This document shows, one piece after another, positions 9,279 to 11,166 of a stretch of DNA of 11,166 bases; positions within the stretch are counted from its first letter, which is position 1, and every line of letters begins with the position of its first letter. The DNA is taken from the NCBI GenBank assembly GCA_001598975.1, contig BBXU01000293.1, positions 1-11,166 on the forward strand. Direction: 5' to 3'. The notes under the pieces were generated by a model that saw only the letters and a list, made by a program, of their open reading frames with translations, searched no databases and was not told the origin of the DNA. The position numbers and the translations under genes are program-made. This DNA comes from Parachlorella kessleri. Taxonomy: Eukaryota > Chlorophyta > Trebouxiophyceae > Chlorellales > Chlorellaceae.

Positions 9279-9359
9279 TAACTCACTTTGTACCAAATTC
9301 ACGGCTGGACAACATTATGTGCCTGCTGTGCGGCCCCTTCCCTGTTCAGGAGACCAGCC

Positions 9360-11004
9360 ATGCGCTGCCTTTCCCAGCCTCTCACAAAGTGCCAAGCAGC
9401 AGCCACCGAGGTGCTAGCACCCACAACAGAAAACGGGAGCCTCTTGCAAAACGGGACCAAGCAGCGCCATGTGCGTTTTGGCTTCCCAAAGGGCAGGTAG
9501 GTAGGCGCTTAGCTGCGTTGTCGATGCTTAAATCCATAGGTCGTTGTGGTGTACTAGCATATTCTGATGTCACCCACCTCCCATTACCTAACACTTTCAA
9601 CCCCTGCTTTTGCAGCCTGCAGAAGAGCACAGAGGACCTTTTTGAGAGGGCAGGCAAGAGAATGTACTGCTCCTCATGACCTCTGTCAAGCCTGCATGTT
9701 ACTGGTCAGCTTGGGCTCCTCATGTTTCTTGGCATGAAGTAGTAAGGGCCTTCAGCATGAGCTGGGCGTCTTATATTCAGCCACCTGCGAGCCGTTCCCT
9801 CTCTGCTGCGTGCAGGGTTTAAGGTGCAGATCAGCTCCCGCGGCTACTTCCCCAGCTGCGATGACGAAGAGCTGAAAATGGTGTTGTTCCGCAGCCAGGA
9901 AATCAGGTGCAGATTGGAGGTGGCTGGCATGGAAGGCAGTGCCATAAATGGCTGGGAACGGAAGCCTACTGCAGTGATATAATTAACTCTCAGGGCATTA
10001 TGCTATGCAGGTGCACTTGCTTGATGGATGTAGGGTCCTAGCGAATTGGTGGTGCCCAAAGGGGCTTGATAATTTGGAGTCATCTATGTTATGCCACAGA
10101 GTGATCTGATTGATTGGGCTTGCAGTGTTGCTGCTCTGGCTGCAGCCGGTATGTTGAGGATGGGGTGCTGGATGCCGGCATTTGTGGCTACGACTGGATT
10201 GTGGAGAATGGCGCTGATGTAGTGGAAGTGAGTGCACCCTTCCTCGTGCAGTCGGCTGAGCATGGTGCTTTTGGTGTCCTCCTGAAGTGATGCTGGCGGT
10301 GCTCCCAATGTGGTGGAAGGCAAACAAAGCGCAGGTGGCGCCTTGGCTGGTCTTTATCACTGTCCTTCCCTTTTCAACGGATGGGTATGTGAGCCGCCCA
10401 GGTAGCCTACTGACAGCATCCCTGCCCAACCGGCTACCAACAGCCGTAAGTTGTTCATCATCCGGCTGGCTCCGGTCACGCTTCACCCCACCCGCTTGCT
10501 TGCCTGCAGGTGTGCGAGCTGCCCTACTCCAAGGCCACCTCCAACCCCGCGCGCTGGGTGCTGGCGGTGCCCGAGGACTCGCCGGTGCAGCAGCCGGAGG
10601 ACCTTGCAGGCACGATTGTGGCCTCGGAGCTGGTCAACACCACGCGCAGGTGAGGGTGGGACTCTGTGTGGTGGTGTGAGCGGGTGGGTTCGGGGGGAGG
10701 GGCGTACGTGTGAGAAGATGTGAACCGAGGCCTGAACTGGTGGTGTGGACCGCCAGGGGGGTCCCAGGGTCAGCAGTGCTGATTGGTTCCTGCTGGCGGC
10801 CTGCCTCCCCTGTGAGTGGCCTTGTATAGGGATTCTAGATGTTGACGGCTCCTGCTGTGATAGCGACTCCTTTCATGTCCCTGTTGATGTGGTCAGCCGA
10901 CTCGTGCTCACTTAGGGCCCACAGGCCAGACCATGCATGCCGACTAACACTTATGGCCTGGCACTTGCAGGTTCTTTGAGGAGCGGAGTATCCCCGTCAA
11001 GAAG
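9360..11004 (+). CDS. hisG: ATP phosphoribosyltransferase (HisG), N-terminal 174 residues, 3' end outside window
   Basis: HisG joins ATP and PRPP to make phosphoribosyl-ATP, the first and feedback-regulated step of histidine synthesis, in plastids of plants and algae. Exons are 9360-9496, 9616-9653, 9816-9906, 10146-10227, 10510-10649 and 10971-11004, with consistent phases (2,1,2,0,2,0). The spliced protein shows the family's landmarks in order: RFGFPKGSLQ (39-48), DLFERAGF, ISSRGYFPS (64-72), RSQEISRYVEDGVLDAG (84-100), GYDWIVENGADVVEV (103-117), ELPYSKATSNPARWVLAVPE, then LAGTIVASELVN and RRFFEERSIPV. The next expected block (VEFSWGATE in relatives) is not found before the window ends, so intron 6 (from 11005) runs past the edge. 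The PRPP-binding motif is outside the window. Residues 1-36 extend beyond bacterial enzymes and are Ser/Thr/Ala-rich, a possible plastid transit peptide. The intron after 9653 starts with GC. An earlier start at 9075 is possible. Confidence 0.92.
9654..9815 (+). other. GC-AG intron in hisG
   Basis: The second hisG intron starts GCAAGA after exon bases GCAG, and ends TGCAG. Only this junction joins FERAG to FKVQISSR in frame, as expected for HisG. The next GT (9664) gives the wrong phase and extra residues. CAG before GCAAG matches the known GC-AG donor consensus. Confidence 0.8.
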
Positions 11005-11166
11005 GTAAGCCAGCAGCAGCTTGGCTTGCAAGCCGCCATGCCGGTCAGAGCCCACCAACCCGCTCACAGGTGTCTAAGAAGAAGCTGATCCCGTGTTCCA
11101 CACCTCTGACCGTCCTCCCTGCTGACCGACGTGGCCACCTCATCTGTGTCGACTGCTGCCCCGCCC

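Larger units (their letters stand above)
8584..9359. other. Intergenic region between senescence-domain gene and hisG
   Basis: These 776 bases follow the TGA at 8581-8583 and should hold the 3' UTR and polyadenylation site of the first gene plus the promoter and 5' UTR of hisG. I see no convincing complete gene on either strand. An imperfect hairpin lies at 9035-9062 (CCCTGT with ACAGGG, then GCGCT with AGCGC, loop GAA). The first TGTAA, the usual chlorophyte polyadenylation signal, is at 9256-9260. A TATA-like TTTATAGAG follows at 9270-9278. Confidence 0.6.

Noticed and set aside
11071..11166. A possible seventh hisG exon starting with VSKKKLIP after a CACAG acceptor
   Set aside because: HisG relatives continue with a VEFSWGATE-like block after the FEERSIPVK region. 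This stretch does not resemble it, so it is more likely still intron.
1..11166. A bacterial operon or defence system
   Set aside because: Every recognisable protein is interrupted by spliceosomal introns with consistent phases. No ribosome-binding sites, no overlapping genes and no CRISPR or mobile-element signatures are present.

Overview
This window is nuclear DNA from a eukaryote and most likely from a green alga (chlorophyte). The three genes I can support are all split by short introns of about 150-670 bases. Nearly all introns are GT-AG, with donors such as GTAAGT, GTGAGG and GTAAGC and pyrimidine-rich tracts ending in GCAG. Exons are GC-rich and favour codons ending in C or G. The protein families fit an alga or plant: a senescence/spartin-domain protein and a HisG of histidine biosynthesis. 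I cannot name the genus from the sequence. There is no sign of bacterial operons, tRNA, rRNA, CRISPR or a transposon with coding capacity.

Layout. On the minus strand, seven exons between 4097 and 25 encode the first 434 residues of an unrecognised, largely low-complexity protein that runs off the left edge. From 4098 to 4537 lies a 440-base intergenic region between divergent genes, so it must hold both promoters. On the plus strand, 4538-8583 is a complete eight-exon gene for a 417-residue senescence/spartin-domain protein. From 8584 to 9359 is an intergenic stretch, possibly with a small 5' exon of the next gene. From 9360 to the right edge, six exons encode the first 174 residues of ATP phosphoribosyltransferase (HisG), which continues past the window.

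How the genes relate. The minus-strand gene and the senescence/spartin gene are head to head and may share regulation, but nothing in the sequence shows a common function. The HisG gene follows in the same direction as the senescence gene and looks independent (primary metabolism, expected in the plastid). I see no coherent multi-gene system here.

The most interesting signals concern splicing. In two exons of the senescence gene the exon end plus the GT donor is duplicated downstream, 92 and 81 bases away. The 81-base copy stays in frame and would add 27 codons; the 92-base copy would bring in an immediate stop. One HisG intron is a clear GC-AG intron, and the first intron of the senescence gene may be another. 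One intron acceptor abuts a GCAC microsatellite, and two introns contain perfect hairpins.
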